Shown one piece after another: positions 1-12,501 of a stretch of DNA of 64,000 nt; positions within the stretch are counted from its first letter, which is position 1; each line of letters starts with the position of its first letter. A program made the position numbers and the translations under genes. Location: NCBI GenBank assembly GCA_021030905.1, contig JAGFMI010000003.1, positions 434,001 to 498,000 of the forward strand. The letters are read 5' to 3'. The notes under the pieces are model-generated. The model was given only the letters and a program-made list of their open reading frames with translations, did not search any database and had not been told where the DNA came from. Source of the DNA: Pyrenula massariospora (lineage: Eukaryota > Ascomycota > Eurotiomycetes > Pyrenulales > Pyrenulaceae).

Positions 1-63
1 CTTGACCCTTTCTCTAAACCCTTTCTCCACTTATCTCCCTCCAACTACCTCATCCCCCAAACC

Positions 64-748
64 ATGCCACCGCTTCCCCCCTCCCTCCACGCCCTCACCA
101 CCCTCCGCCGCCTCGCCCTCCTCCCCTCCTCCCTCCAAACCCTCAAACGCCCACCCTCTCGCAACCCCACAACCATCCCCTCCCTCCACCCCCGCCCCTT
201 CACAACCACGCCCCCCAACCCTACAACCCTAATCCAAGTCCAACGCCATCCCCGCCGCCCCAAAAAGCTCCGCCGCCCCGTCTCCCCCGCCATGGCCGGC
301 CGCCCCAGCATGAAAGCCGTCTGCCTCAAGGTCGGCATCACCAAGCCCAAGAAGCCCAACTCGGGCCAGCGCAAGACCGCCAAGGTGCGGTTGTCTAGTG
401 GGCGCGTGGTTAGCGCGTATATTCCGGGCGAAGGTAAGTGAGAGAGAAAGAGAGGGGAGGGGAGAGGCTGATAAAGTGGTAGGGCATAATGTGCAGCAGC
501 ATAGCGTGGTGTTGGTGAGGGGGGGGAGGTCGCAGGATTGTCCGGGGGTGAGGTATCATTTGGTGAGGGGGGCGCTGGATTTGGTATGTTCTCTTTCCTT
601 CTTTTGGTTACTGTTTTTTTAGCTGTAATTGGGTGGGCGAGTTTGTCTGGCTTCAAGGAGGGCTGACGAGGTCGCTATTTAGGGTGGTGTGCCGACGCGG
701 GCGAATAGCCGGTCGAAGTATGGGACGAAGAAGCCGAAGACGGGATAA
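64..748 (+). CDS. Mitochondrial small-subunit ribosomal protein uS12m (S12)
   Basis: This is the uS12 protein of the mitochondrial ribosome, which lines the decoding centre. Three exons (64-433, 483-583, 683-748) with introns 434-482 and 584-682 give 178 aa. The first ~95 residues are Ser/Pro/Arg-rich, as expected of a mitochondrial targeting extension. The S12 core follows, with [19 protein letters not shown] in exon 1, then the bases of IPGEG split by intron 1 and continued as [14 protein letters not shown], and [10 protein letters not shown] at the C-terminus. Phases fit exactly across both introns (GAA G|GG CAT; TTG|GGT GGT). The family is certain. The main uncertainty is the exact N-terminal start, since other Met codons lie inside the extension. 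It converges with the mannosyltransferase gene downstream. Confidence 0.93.
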
Positions 749-1255
749 TTGCTTGGAGATATGGCATGGGGAAGCTTTTTTTTACGCGTCTTTTAAGAAT
801 TGTTCGAGGGCCTGGGAAAATCATTGCACTAGATCTCTATCTCAGGATCTGACCTGAAGACTGGCAAGTTTTGTGTATTCTAGTAATCTGTCATGCGTAA
901 AAGAGCTATAAAGGCTCGCGGGGGATCCCGCAGAAAGGAGAGAAAATTGTACCATTTCCGCATGACTGGCAAAGCCCTCGGGTTGAGACCATGCGTCCAA
1001 TCCAAGCCCGCTCTGCGCCTCAACACCCGAAAAATGTCACTTCATGCAAATGCTCTACAATGCTGGATAGCTTTTCGGAAATTAGTCCCGTCGCATTTCC
1101 TTTTCATGCCAATCCTGATGCCGAGCTGCAAATTCCATCAATCGTCTTCGAACTCGCGGGATCCTCATACAAGCAGCAAAGACGACAAACAGACAGAGGA
1201 AGAACAGAGAGAATGCCTTGACAGCGAAGAAGAAACCGGCTTTGAAGTCGGCTAG
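749..1255. other. Intergenic region between convergent genes
   Basis: This stretch separates the 3' ends of the uS12m gene and the mannosyltransferase gene. It should hold both 3' UTRs. Short open frames occur (for example 893-1255), but none shows a recognisable domain or a plausible gene context. Confidence 0.5.
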
Positions 1256-2662
1256 TCAATTCGATTCTTCTTCCCAGCCCTGTGGCTTTTCGAGATTGTT
1301 GATGCTGAAAAAGCGGGAAGTACCTGGATCTCAATTAGCAAAATTCAATTTTGGAGGTATACAAACCCACAAGAGTATCCTTTCCAATCAAAATTGTCAT
1401 TAGGATTGCAATGGCATTTCAAATCGATGCGTCTCTGTTCACCTGTCGGACAGTGTGTGAATGGGACGTGGTAATATGCAATATCCTCAAAGAAATGAAT
1501 TTCATCTTTGGGAAGGAGAAGGCCTGCAGCAATTGAATGAACAGGTGCATCACCCCACCGTTCGTAGAAGAATCCACCGTCGTGATCGAGACTGTCAAAA
1601 TAGTCAATGTAAGCCTTCGATCTCAGCCAGTCGAGATTGCCGATCTCGAAGTTCGACCACTAAAGGCAAATTTAGCATCTTCGAAATGCGACTTTAGATT
1701 AGCAACATACAAAATGACAATGATTGTAAGATTCGCCTTGGTCATCACTGAGAAAGTCCATGGAATTGTCTTTGGCGATGTGCTCGGGATGTTTCTTCAT
1801 GAACGTCTTCACGCTATCCCAAAGCGTGGGTATTGTTTCGACGTATTCATACAAACTCAGCACAAAGCTGTATTTCTTTCCATTCTGCTTCATGAATAGG
1901 AATGGGTCATAATTGACGTCACAGAAGAGCTCAATGCTTGGCTCAACCCTCCAGTAGTATTCGAATTGATTCATGAGTGGGTGGCGGAAGAAGAAGCCGG
2001 ACTCGAAGCGACACATGTGACGGTAGCTGATCGAGTCACCATAGATAATCTTCTTTTGAGCCATATCTTCGCGGACCTTCCTTGCCTTATCTTGGTCAAT
2101 GAATTTGGGGAAAGACCAATGCTCGTTCGGGATCTCGCCATAATGTGTTTTTCCGGAAATAAGGGACGTAGTGACCTTCTTGAAAGTGTCGTCAAACGGT
2201 TGGTCATTGAGGAAGACCCAATCGTAGTTGTACTTTCGATTAAAGCGATCTTCAACCTGGCGAATGGATCTAGCTATCTCCCACAGGTCAGAATTGCGGG
2301 CTAAAGTTACAAAGGTCGCGTTCACGCGCTCTCCTGGTGAGGTCGCAAGAGGTAAGTTGGAGCCAGGATTAGGAGTTGTAGGGGCTTGGGCTGTCGAGGT
2401 CTCTTGCGGAGTTGAAAATGCCTTTGCGATATCAGTGGCCGTAGATTCGTCAACACCCGCTGATGAACCCTTTGCTTTCCAGGCGGATCCAAAATCTGCA
2501 GCACTCGGGAAGTTCGACGCGGCGGGGAGGGAAGAAGATGAGATGAAGTAGACAACCGCCAAACCCTGAGAGAGTTAGTCAACGCCAATCCGCGGTCTAT
2601 CTCAGACTTACAAAGAATGCGAATAGGATGTAGCGAACATATCGCGAAGAGCTCGTTGCCAT
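1256..2662 (-). CDS. Alpha-1,2-mannosyltransferase, GT15 (Kre2/Mnt1/Ktr family)
   Basis: A Golgi type II membrane enzyme that transfers mannose from GDP-mannose to O- and N-linked glycans of secreted and cell-wall proteins. Four exons on the minus strand (2612-2662, 1711-2565, 1371-1659, 1256-1323) give 420 aa, normal for the family. The small first exon encodes [11 protein letters not shown] and most of a signal-anchor helix (about residues 9-25), completed in exon 2. A Ser/Thr/Pro-rich stem follows. The catalytic domain shows [62 protein letters not shown], then YNHCHF|WSNFEIG across intron 1660-1710, and [13 protein letters not shown] with a Cys-rich end. The last intron (1324-1370) restores the family ending C-TSRFF. 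The first in-frame ATG is at 2662. It is divergent from PAT1. Confidence 0.93.
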
Positions 2663-3471
2663 ATTGGCTGTGTGGTTGGTGTTTTCCCCTGGCAGCTCTA
2701 CATGAGGTTGTAAATTCGAGTTGGACGCGGGCTTTTTTTCCTCCGTGTGTTGAGCAATCTTGCCGGAGCCGCGGTGGCGCAGCGATGCTTTGTCCAGTGA
2801 GACCTTGCCTGGAGCGGACAAATCCCTTGCGTAAGGTGGTGTGGTTGGACTGGTGTTGGAAATGTCCTGACCGAGTGTCTCACGGTCGCCCCACAACCAA
2901 ACTCTAAGTGAACAATGCCGTCTGGAAAGAATAAGACGGGCAGCTCGCCGTGGAAGAATACTTCATCGATGGGAATGTACGGCGGGGACTGCTTATGTCT
3001 GCGAAGAGACTGGCTGCGTGGTCAATCGGACCAAGACACTCGACACGAAGATCTGCAGCTCTCGAGTTGACTCGTGGATGCCAAGTGCTGCGGGCGACGG
3101 AAGCTAAGGGCGATGGCTCGGGCTTGGCCGACATAGCAGGGGTCCGGGGATAATGACGCTTCCCAGTAGCAGATGTCCCCGAATTGACCAGCTTTCAACC
3201 CAATCTCTGACTCCGAGCCTACTGAGATATCATTTACGAATACCCTATTGACACTCGCTCTAAGATTCTCATGTCGGAGCGTTTCTCGATGGTGTTTGGA
3301 AAGCTCGCAAACGCTTTACAACCCCGCACGGCGGTTTTTCATTCGATATTGCCGTAACCTAAATTGATGTGCTGCCACAATATCGATCACGTTATTGGCG
3401 TTCCGACCAACCTTTTCATCTAATGGTACCTCGCTCAAGATTCAGCACCAACCTTTGCTTATCCGACAGCC
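2663..3471. promoter_or_regulatory. Bidirectional promoter region between the GT15 gene and PAT1
   Basis: This 809-base stretch lies between two divergent start codons and must carry both 5' UTRs and promoters. The reading frame upstream of the GT15 ATG stays open to about 2896 but has no other ATG. A 76-codon minus ORF (2904-3134) has no family resemblance and could be an upstream ORF or chance. Confidence 0.5.
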
Positions 3472-5984
3472 ATGTCTTTCTTTGGATTCAACACTACCCT
3501 ACCCCAGGATAAACGCCAGCCAGGCTCTTCAAGAGGAATCTTCGAACATGCCGATCCGTTTGCGGATGTTTCAAGAGCACATAAACTGCAGACGTTACAG
3601 GGGAAAGAAGAACAGACGTGAGATTTATTTAGACAGATAGATGTTGCGTGCAATATTCGCTTACTGCCACCAGAATTGATTTTGAAGACACTTACGATGG
3701 TCTTGGAGACCAGCTTGACGAGACCAACGATGACTTGAACGATGACACGTTCGGTGATACGTTAGGAGGAGATCCGGATCAACAACCAGTCGGCAAGGAC
3801 TTTGACTTTTACGGGCGAACTGCTCAAGTATCTGATGTCCTTGAAGAGGAGAATGTGAGGTACAACTTAAACAGACCTTCTCAGCAACCGCCTAGTTCTA
3901 TACCTGCCAAAGCCAAGAAGACAGGATATGAAAAATATCAGGATCCAGGCTATATTCCAGAAATTCAAGCCAAATCAAGTGTATGGGGGACCAAGCCGCA
4001 GTCTGGCGTCCCAGGTCAACAGGCTGAGTCAGTCCCACAAGCGACAAAAAAGATGATGAGTCTTGAAGAGGTGGAAGCCGCTATGCGTGGGCAAAATCAG
4101 CCGGCTCCTAAAACACAACCTACTGCGACACCAGGCCATATGTATAATACAGAGCCAGGTCATGTGGGTTATCAAGCTCACATACCGTCGAGACAATCAG
4201 CAGGTCTCCCCCCTGGAATACCGCCAGAAGCAAGCCGATACGTCCCTGTAGTGGCACAAGATCAGGTCGCTGCAGCACAATCCTTTCCGGACAGTCGACA
4301 AAGCCACCAGCCGCCCTCTCAACCGACGAAAAGTGCTGGACGAGGTATAGGAAGGCCGCAGGCTAATGGCAATCAGCATCCTTCTGCATCGCAAAAATCT
4401 GCAAAACCGCCGAGCGATTCTCCAACGTCTGTGCCAATTATTACTCACCCACAACAGCTTTTGCAGCTTTCCGAAGAGCAGCGGAGAGTCTATATGGAAG
4501 CGGACGCAAAACGCGCCAAGCGGAACCACAAAATATTTCTCCTCTCCAAAGGCAATGGTCTGATGAGCCCGCAAGATAAGAATTTCATCACGCGGATACA
4601 ACTGCAGCAGCTTGTTGCCGTTACTGGGAACACACATGACCCAAACCCAGAAGCTGTGCTTTCTGAGGATTTTTATTATCAGGTCTACAGTCAGATCCGA
4701 GGAGCGCCACGACAGCATCCTACTCAACCTCTGGGTCACTTTGCTCAAACTTACCTTTTTCAGACTGGAGGTCGCTTGGGTGGCTCTGGCAGGCGACAAT
4801 ATGCCAATGGCGACAACCATATGCAACGGATGCAGCAACAGGTCCAGAGAGCAGTAGAAGCAGCTAAATTGAAACCCAAAAACAAGCAGCTTATCGTCGA
4901 AGGTAGCCTAGGGAAGATCTCTTTCAGCAATGCCAAGACACCTCGTCCATTACTCAACCTCAAGCGTAACGAACAAGCTGACGCAAGCTCCAAGAAACAT
5001 ACAATTAGTGCCACGGATCGGAAGTCGATTCTACGAAATATTGAAAATGTCTATCAGGCATTGATGCGGATGGAGGATCTTGAACGGCAGATGCCTTCAT
5101 CTTCGGCTGAGAGCACTGAAGCAGAGGGTATATCGTTCATGGAATGGCAGCAGAATATGAAAATTTTGAATGCGAGACTTTGGAATGACGTGAAGGTCCT
5201 TGAACCAATCGTACCAGGCTCTACGACCCCTCATCCATTCATCGCTTTCCTTTCCTTTGCGAAGGGCAAAAAAGCAATTCCTCGCATCTTCCGTCATATC
5301 GATCAAGAACAACGGGTGACTATTCTGACCATGATTGTCGTACACCTTGATCAGCTTGACGTGATCAGCCGCGCACAACTCTCCGCTGGCGAGACGCAAC
5401 CTCCACTGGCCGTTCGCGAGGAGATTGAGCTATTCCTGCAGCTCGTCATGCCAAGCCTTCTGGGCTATGTCAGCGAGGCGCCTATGAATATCATTATAGG
5501 CTTGATGGGCCTGGTCTTGGATCAAAGCAACGTCATGGCTGTCGCACGAACCAGGGTAGGGCTTGGAATCCTGACCATGCTGCTTAGCCGAGCAGAATTG
5601 GTGAAAGAGTCAGGCAATCTCGAAGACCAGGATTGGCAGCAATGGACAGAGCTATACAATCGTCTCTTTGACATACTCGAGCCAGTACTCAACCACATAT
5701 TCCCGGGACCGGTCAACACAGGAGACGACATGTACGTGTGGCAATTCCTAGCAGGACTAGGGATCGGTGCTAGTCCAGAACAGCAGCAGCGTCTGGTCAT
5801 TGCTGTTAAGTGAGTTTTGACCATTACTCTCTTTTGCACTGTTAATAACGTTTTATCTAGGGATCGAGTAATGGAGACTGTTACGCAAAGTAAAACCCTT
5901 CCGGCCGACATGTCAGCTCAGAGGCTGAGTAATGTCAACCTATTTATGAGGGCCATCGGTCTGGACGTGGAGCTCCTAGGATGA
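3472..5984 (+). CDS. PAT1: Pat1, mRNA decapping activator / P-body scaffold
   Basis: Pat1 links deadenylated mRNA to decapping by binding Lsm1-7, Dhh1 and Dcp2, mainly in cytoplasmic P-bodies. Exons 3472-3617, 3674-5809 and 5861-5984 give 801 aa. Exon 1 encodes MSFFGFNTTLPQDK, the typical fungal Pat1 start. After intron 3618-3673 comes the acidic stretch IDFEDTYDGLGDQLDETNDD, typical of the family. SLEEVEAAMRGQ (about residue 185) begins a Pro/Gln-rich disordered region. RNHKIFLLSKGNGLMSPQDK is the conserved middle motif. The last ~350 residues form the helical Pat-C domain. The second intron (5810-5860, GTGAGT donor) splits a Lys codon and adds about 40 residues ending in VELLG. Without it the protein would stop early at 5811. 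Confidence 0.93.
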
Positions 5985-7331
5985 TTCAGCGAAAGGCTTG
6001 TAGTGAAAATATTCGGTTATATCTTGCAGAAATTTGCATTTGAGCGATTTGGGGCATTGGGACACGGGACGGGGTGATGCTCATCATAGTCTCCGTCCCG
6101 GATATCCTTCGTTGGATGCCCTGCCTCAAAGGAGTGACGCTTGATTCGGCTACGATTTAGGAACGTCAAGAGAGTGACCATGAAACGGTGCATAATACGA
6201 TATATCTCACAAACCACCGAGATGCATCGGTTAATACACCTTAGATACGTCAAACCACCCGTATGAACTTGCCGTCTATTTGAACATCCCTTGCATTTAA
6301 CATCGCTCATCCCGACTCTGCAGCCTATGATGTTTGTTAACGAATGAGGGCTTGAAGGGGGTATAATAGGTATGATACTGAAGCTACCAAACACTATAGG
6401 GGCCTCAAGCCCCTATAGGCTAATACACATATTCAACAACGCCATAGAATCCCAAAGCATGCATCCCTGGTATCACCGGCCTCTGCCCTTGACAATAGTG
6501 TCACCTACAGTAGTAATTCAAGTTGATGCCTTCAAGGGTAGCCTGGATAAAGTCAAGTCACTGCCTATTCTCGGGCATGCTCCAAAACCTATTAACTTAT
6601 GGGAATGTTTCCGGCTTGATTCGTGTACCAAGTTCGTTATTTTCGGGTCCCAAGGGTCACATCCCTCGTTGGCCCGTGCACAGAACTCCCTGGAAGCCAC
6701 GTTTTGAATCCTGACCAAAATCTCACCACTTCTCTCAACTCAACCACGTCGTCGTTGTGATATTAGAGATGATGCCGCTATTTCCGTATCCCGCGTTGTT
6801 TCTTTGAGTGTAAGAATCAGAAAAGGATATGCCGAGGAAGCAGTAGGATTTGCGCAAGATCATCCCGTCTTCGGACTCTATCTCACACTCACTTGACTTC
6901 TTACCAGTTAAGGCTTACGCGTAGCGGCTGAGAATCGCGCCACATCCTACGACTTCTCAATCCTTAAATTGCGCCGCATCATGGTACCGCTTTTCTTGCG
7001 AGGTGCTATGAGGATGAGAGAGCTGAAAGATGGGTCCTTGAGCTTGGGCTTATTAACACCAATCTGGAACTTGTTCAAGGGGCGATGTTGCGAAGTTGCT
7101 GGTAGTGTAAGCAACTGAGGTTCAGTCACCTCAGATTCCCTTTTTTGGATTGTGTACGATGTCATCTTTCACGGATTATCGCAAATGCGATTGTTCTAGT
7201 CTTTTTATTCCTCATCTCTGCTTGACAGAGCTTTACACTCCGTTGTCTCATAACCCTCAGAGCTGCTCTTTTTTCTCCCTCGTTCTTGGGAACGTACACC
7301 CTACTTTTGCTCCACGCATACCGAACAAGAA
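5985..7331. other. Intergenic region, 3' of PAT1 and upstream of the DHA1 transporter
   Basis: No gene could be supported. The last few hundred bases before 7332 are CT-rich (for example 7240-7300), as is common in fungal promoters and leaders, so they probably drive the transporter. Short frames such as 6372-6707 and 6017-6394 (-) show no family features. Confidence 0.4.
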
Positions 7332-9091
7332 ATGAGCAGCCTTGCTTCAGTCTCTGAGCTGCAAGATCAACTTCAGAAGCATGGACTCTATATCGGAGAC
7401 GCGGGACAAGTCAAATGGAAGAACGGGAACAAACACCATCCTCGAAATTGGCCTTCCGCTGTCAAAGCTTACGGCACCATGTTAATAGTTTTTTTGGATT
7501 TCTTCACGTGAGGGATAAGTCTCCCTCCTTAGAAATCCCCATCACTGATGGTTTCCTTATTCTAGAACAGCAGTTGGCACAGCTGGAGTAGGTACTTCTT
7601 TAACACCCTGCTTCTGACTTGGCTAAGATTATATGCAGGTACCGGCATCTGAAAAAGCTCGAGAACAATTTTCATTGTCACGTTTTCGTGCATTGCTTGT
7701 TTTCACCTCCGTGTAAGAGCTTTTCGGACCTTCTTCTAAACATCGCTGACCTACCAGTTATTTATTTGGTCAAGGCTTCGGAAGCGTCATTTTCCCTCCG
7801 TATTCCGAATCCTTCGGTCGCAAAAATCTGTATATTGTTTCTACGGCTTCATACTCCTTGCTCTGTCTTTTAATTGCAGCTGCCCCAAGCCTTCCCATGG
7901 TGGTGTTTGGTCGATTCTTTACCGGCCTCTTTTCATCGATCCCAACGATTGTAGTGGCAGGTAGCATCGAAGATCTCTACGACACAATATCCCGAGTGTG
8001 GATCATCTTTGCCTGGTTAACAGCAGCGAATGTGGGACTGGTCGTTGGCCCAATAGCAGGGTCATATATTACCATTTACCTTGGCTGGTTAGCCACCATG
8101 TTCCTGAACTTCGTCCTCTCTGACTCTAATCTAGCGCAGGCAATGGATCTTCTGGGTTGCTGGCATAGTCATGGGAGTTGCCTCACTCCTCCTGATCGGT
8201 ACCCGTGAGAGCCGGCCAAGCCAACTCCTCGAGAACCGAGTCCACCAAATCCGGCTCGCTACCGGTGACAAGACCCTCCAAGCTCAAAACCCTGACCGCA
8301 CTCCCAACTTCCGTACCTTCATGCGTAACGTCTTCTTCCGCCCCCTATACCTCTACACGGAGCCCATCGTTCTCCTCGTCTCCCTCCTCAGCGCCACCGC
8401 CTTCGGTCTCATATACCTCTTCACCGAAGCCTTCCCCGTCGTCTACGCCCTGTACGGCTGGAGTCCGCAAAACGCCTCCCTGGCTTTCCTCCCTATCGGC
8501 CTCGGCCTCTTCGTAGGCATCTTCATCCGTAAGCACGATATCCGCCTGCTACTCCGCCGGACCGCCGCCCACCAAACAATCGCCCCCGAAGACAAGCTCC
8601 TCGGCTTCGTGCTCGCCGCGCCCACCCTCGCAATATCTCTCTGGCTCTTCGCCTGGACCACACCACCACTCGTGCCCCACGCCCCGTGGCCCATCTCCTT
8701 CCTGGGCTTAGTCCTGCTGGGATTCGCGGTCAACGAGTTCGACGCCGTCCTCGCCGGCTACCTGGCCGACTCATACACCATCTACTCGGCCTCGGCGTTC
8801 GCGTCCCTCAGCATCCTCCGCTCCCTCGCATCGGCGACCTTCCCGCTCTTCGGACGGAGCCTGTACGAAAGCAGTCTCGGACCGAATGGCGCTACGAGTG
8901 TATTGGCTGGGGTGGCAACGGTGGCGTGTCTGTGTCCGGTGCTGTTCGTCCGGTATGGGAGAAGAATCCGGCAGGCGAGCAAGTTTGCGAGGTACAGCCT
9001 GGAGGTGCATGATGCAAATGCGGTGGCGGCTGTTGCGGATGAGGAAGAGGATGGACTGGGGGAGGTTCGCGATACGGTGATGCTGCATTGA
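7332..9091 (+). CDS. Major facilitator superfamily transporter, DHA1-like (drug/polyamine:H+ antiporter)
   Basis: A plasma-membrane proton antiporter of the 12-helix DHA1 group. Substrate is not readable from sequence. Five exons (7332-7507, 7566-7587, 7639-7712, 7758-8087, 8140-9091) give 517 aa; all phases fit, and the 22-base second exon is unusually small. The N-terminus contains HPRNWPSAVKAY, typical of this fungal group before helix 1. The motif-A region YSESFGRKNLYIVS and a motif-C-like ANVGLVVGPIAGSYI are present. The junction LGW|QWIFWVAGIVMGVASLL restores the signature after helix 6. The C-terminal half has six more hydrophobic segments and a short acidic tail. The second half is much more C-rich than the first. 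Alternatives are polyamine or fungicide exporters. No biosynthetic cluster surrounds it. Confidence 0.88.
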
Positions 9092-9595
9092 ATTTGCGGG
9101 ATCACAAAAGCTTCTATACCAACAACGCCTCCCTGAGGCCTCCATTTTAGGCCCTTACCGCCGCACCTTAAGAGCGACAGCGAGGATATTAACGTTACAC
9201 CCCTGATACACCATAGCAATGTGTCTCTGCTGAGCGACTGAACAATCTCTGTGCTTTTCGGATCCGCATGCGGTGCTTCAGCAGGGCCACCTAGCTCGCA
9301 GAGCACAAACTGACGATGTGGGATTCTACAGCACGACAGAAAGGTCACAAACGTATGGAACGTTAGAAAGGGAAGCATACGACGCTAACAAAGAACATTC
9401 CATTGAGCTTTAAACCAAAACAAGCCGAACTCACATTAGACTAAATCAAAAACCTTTTACCCCTTCCCCATTAACACCTTAAGTTTCAAAACAAATACCC
9501 AATTTCAAGCTGGAAAATCCAGCACCCAGCTATCCAAACAAGCCCCTCTAACCCCTTCCCCCCTCCTCCCCTCTTCCCCTTACCCACTACACCAC
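9092..9595. other. Intergenic region between convergent genes
   Basis: This holds the 3' flanks of the transporter and of the coiled-coil gene. The part at 9460-9595 is strongly C-rich and T-poor. I see no gene. Confidence 0.4.
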
Positions 9596-12501
9596 CTACC
9601 CCCCCAAACCCCCCAAAAACCCCTCATCCCGCACCAACCCCTCCACCACGCGCTTACTCACCAGACCCCCAAGCACCTCCCGCGCCATCCGCACCCGCAT
9701 CTCGCGCCGCTCCAGGTCCACCGCGCCGCGCCAATCCGGCTGCGTCGCGCGCTCGCGGCGGACGAGCGCGAGGGCGAGCTCGGTTGTTGAGGGGTTGGGT
9801 TGGGATGGGGGTTTCGAAGGAGGCGGGGGTGGTGGGGGTGGTGGGTGTTGATGCTTTGCGGTACGGAGGATTTCGAGGGTGGCGGTGGTTTGGGCTAGTT
9901 CTTCGTTGGTTTTGGCTAGTTCATCGTTAGACCTTGTGAGGTCGAGAGACTTGTTCGTCAGCTGGGTGCGGAGGTTCTTCGCGCGGTTCTTCTCGCTCTC
10001 CAGTTTCTTGTCCGTCTCCTTCAGCTTCCGGATCGTGTCGTTGAGCTTCTCGGCGAGGTTCTGTTTGAAGCCGTTCAATTGTTCGCGGAGGTGCTGGTTT
10101 TCGGAGGTGGCGGCCGCGAGCTGGGCGTTGAGGTGGTGGATCTGGGCTTGGAGGTTGGCTTTGTCGAATTTTTCGGCGTCCAATTCTCTTCGTAAGTTGT
10201 CGACTTGTTCGGGGAGGGTGAGGGGTCGGAGAAGAGGGATCGGTCCAGAGGGCCCGGGAATGGTGTGCCGGATCGGGATGGGTGGAGGTGGCATGTTCCA
10301 TGAGGGGGGCGTGGGGATGGTGCTTGTGCTGTGGTGCCGCTGTGGGACAGGGAGCGTTCCATGGCTTGGTGGTGGTGGTGGTGCTGGGTGGATGACGATT
10401 TGTGGCAGGCTACACCCGATCATCTGAAGGAGATTTCGCAAGCAGTCATTTCCCTGGTCTACGTCTGCTTCGTTGATCTCGACCTGACAGGCCTCTAGGT
10501 AAAGAAGGAATTTCTTGACGGCGCATGAGTGGTCGATGGTGCACGCTACACGTGCTGATTGGATCCTGTTCTCGAGCTCTTCGTGATAGCGATTTATGCG
10601 CTGGGAGAGCTTCTCGACCACCTCGCGATTCTTGGTTTCTTCAATGTCTTTTAGTTTCTCATCCCGACACAGAATCCTGTGTTCGAGTTCACGGATCTTT
10701 GTCGTGTCTTGGAGGTGGATGTCGTCGAGGCCTTCTCGCTTTGATTTTTCATTTTGTAGTTCTGCATTGACGCGAGTAATTTCTTCGTCCCTTTCACTAA
10801 GACAGCTTTCAAGTGAGTTGATCCTCATGAAATCTTGATCCTGAACGCCGCTAAGTTCTTTCAGCTTCCATTTTTCATCTTCTAACTCGGCCTTGACGTT
10901 GCTGATTTCCTCTTTCGCGGCTTCACACTGGGCTTTTTCTTTTTGTAAGCGTCTCTTTTTCTTTGCGCTGGAACGAGCATGACGCTTTCTCTTCTTACCT
11001 GTAGTAGCCGCCATTTGCTTTTCTTGAGCTTCTGTGACTGTGGCAAATAACGCTTCTTTTCCCGCAATTTTTCCTTCTAGCTGACTGACCTTGGTAGATA
11101 GGCGATTGGCACGGTTGGTTGCGATTACTAACTCGCCTCGGAATTGACTAATTACATCCGTCTTCATTGCAATCAGCTCCGCCTTCTCGCCCATCAAAAT
11201 GTCGTTGCATTGTCTTGAGGTCTCTAATTTGCGAGAAATGCTATTCTTTTGTTGGTCAGCCTTAGCGAGAGTTGCGGCGAGCTTTTCTTGAAGCTCCGAC
11301 TTATCCTTCGTTATTAGTCCGATGGTCTCTTCACAATTGTCCTTGTAGACTCGATTCTCGTCTAATTCGCCGTGAAGCCTGTCTCGCTCAGCCTGAAGGT
11401 CGCTCCTCCGCTTGTTAAGCTCATGATTCTGCGACTGAAGCTCGTGGACGTGGCCTTGGAGCCTGTGTACCTCCTCTCTAGCATTCTTGGCTTCGAAAGC
11501 TGAGGTAGCTCTTGCTTTTTCAATGTCAATTATCTTCGTAGTCATCGAGACAATGGTATTGAAATTTTCAAGATCTTGCAATGGTCCACGAGCCATTGCA
11601 TCTTGTAGAATAGCATGCGACGATGATAGTTGCGGCTGTGAGTGCTGATTTTATTAGCAATGCTTGTTCTGATAAGTTACGGGATATTTAAGGGTTCGGC
11701 TAGAGCAGACTGGATGGAGATTTGTGCTGAAGACTCACATCATTAGGTATTGCTATTGCCATTTTTTGCTCTGATTGACATATTTTAGAATTCCTTCGGT
11801 TAGAAACTGGTGTAAGAGGCTCCAAAGCGTTTGTTGTAGGAGAAACTGCGATTACATCCTCATCCATTGATTCATCGGTTTCTTTAAGTGGAGCATTTGC
11901 TGCATTTTCAACAGCGTTTTCCGTGCCTTGAGTCTCAATCGAATGGCGTTGTTCCTCATCCATTCCAGTCCGAAATGACGAATTTTTTGCAGAAGACAAT
12001 CGTGATCCAGCATTCGAGGGTCCGGAGTCTGTCAATCAATTGTCAATACTCAGGCATGATCCGCAACGAAGCATTTAAACTAGATTACTTACAACGAACA
12101 GCAGCTTCCTTTCCGATATTCAAGCGGATAATGTCCCTTTCACACTCCTTAATTTTAGCTTTCACTGACTGGCTTGCCCGCCGTTTGCTGCGTCTCATTT
12201 CAGAAAGAGGAATCTCAACTGACGATTCACTGGTCGAAGAGAGTTCCCGAGCATATGAATCTTTAGAAGTGTCGCAATTCGTCGTCTCGCTAATATACGA
12301 TCGGCCTTCTCGATCCAGACCTTGGCAGATTCTTTTCGGCGAAGAATTTGGCAGCGTTCGTACTGTTTCTTCCGAAAAATTCTGTGCTAATCGACATTCA
12401 CTATCGCTGTCAGAAATAGATTCTGCAATTGATGACCTTCGCTTTCGCGCGTTTGACCTGGGAGACTCATGCTGTTGCATGTGTTGATTCTCGATGCTCA
12501 T
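9596..12501 (-). CDS. Large coiled-coil protein with basic and proline-rich segments, function unknown
   Basis: Three minus-strand exons (12093-12501, 11739-12028, 9596-11644) with introns 12029-12092 and 11645-11738 join in phase into 915 aa. Residues ~1-230 are Ser/Glu-rich and charged, with a basic patch (ARKRRSS) near the N-terminus. From ~240 on the protein is dominated by heptad-like coiled coil. It is interrupted by the strongly basic KKRKRHARSSAKKKRRLQKE (a candidate nuclear localisation signal), by a Pro/His-rich linker around IHPAPPPPPSHG, and by a second Pro run PPPPPPPPPSKPPSQP near the C-terminus. No enzymatic domain is seen. Such proteins can be structural or chromatin-associated, but coiled coil alone does not show function. 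The ATG at 12501 was chosen because the frame further upstream has only TTG. Confidence 0.75.

Noticed and set aside
45-656. 203-codon minus-strand frame over the uS12m gene
   Set aside because: It is the antisense of clear S12 exons and has low-complexity Pro/Ser content.
4197-4838. 213-codon minus-strand frame inside PAT1
   Set aside because: Antisense shadow of a well-supported conserved gene.
8782-9378. 198-codon minus-strand frame over the 3' end of the DHA1 transporter
   Set aside because: Antisense of the transporter's GC-rich last exon; no family content.
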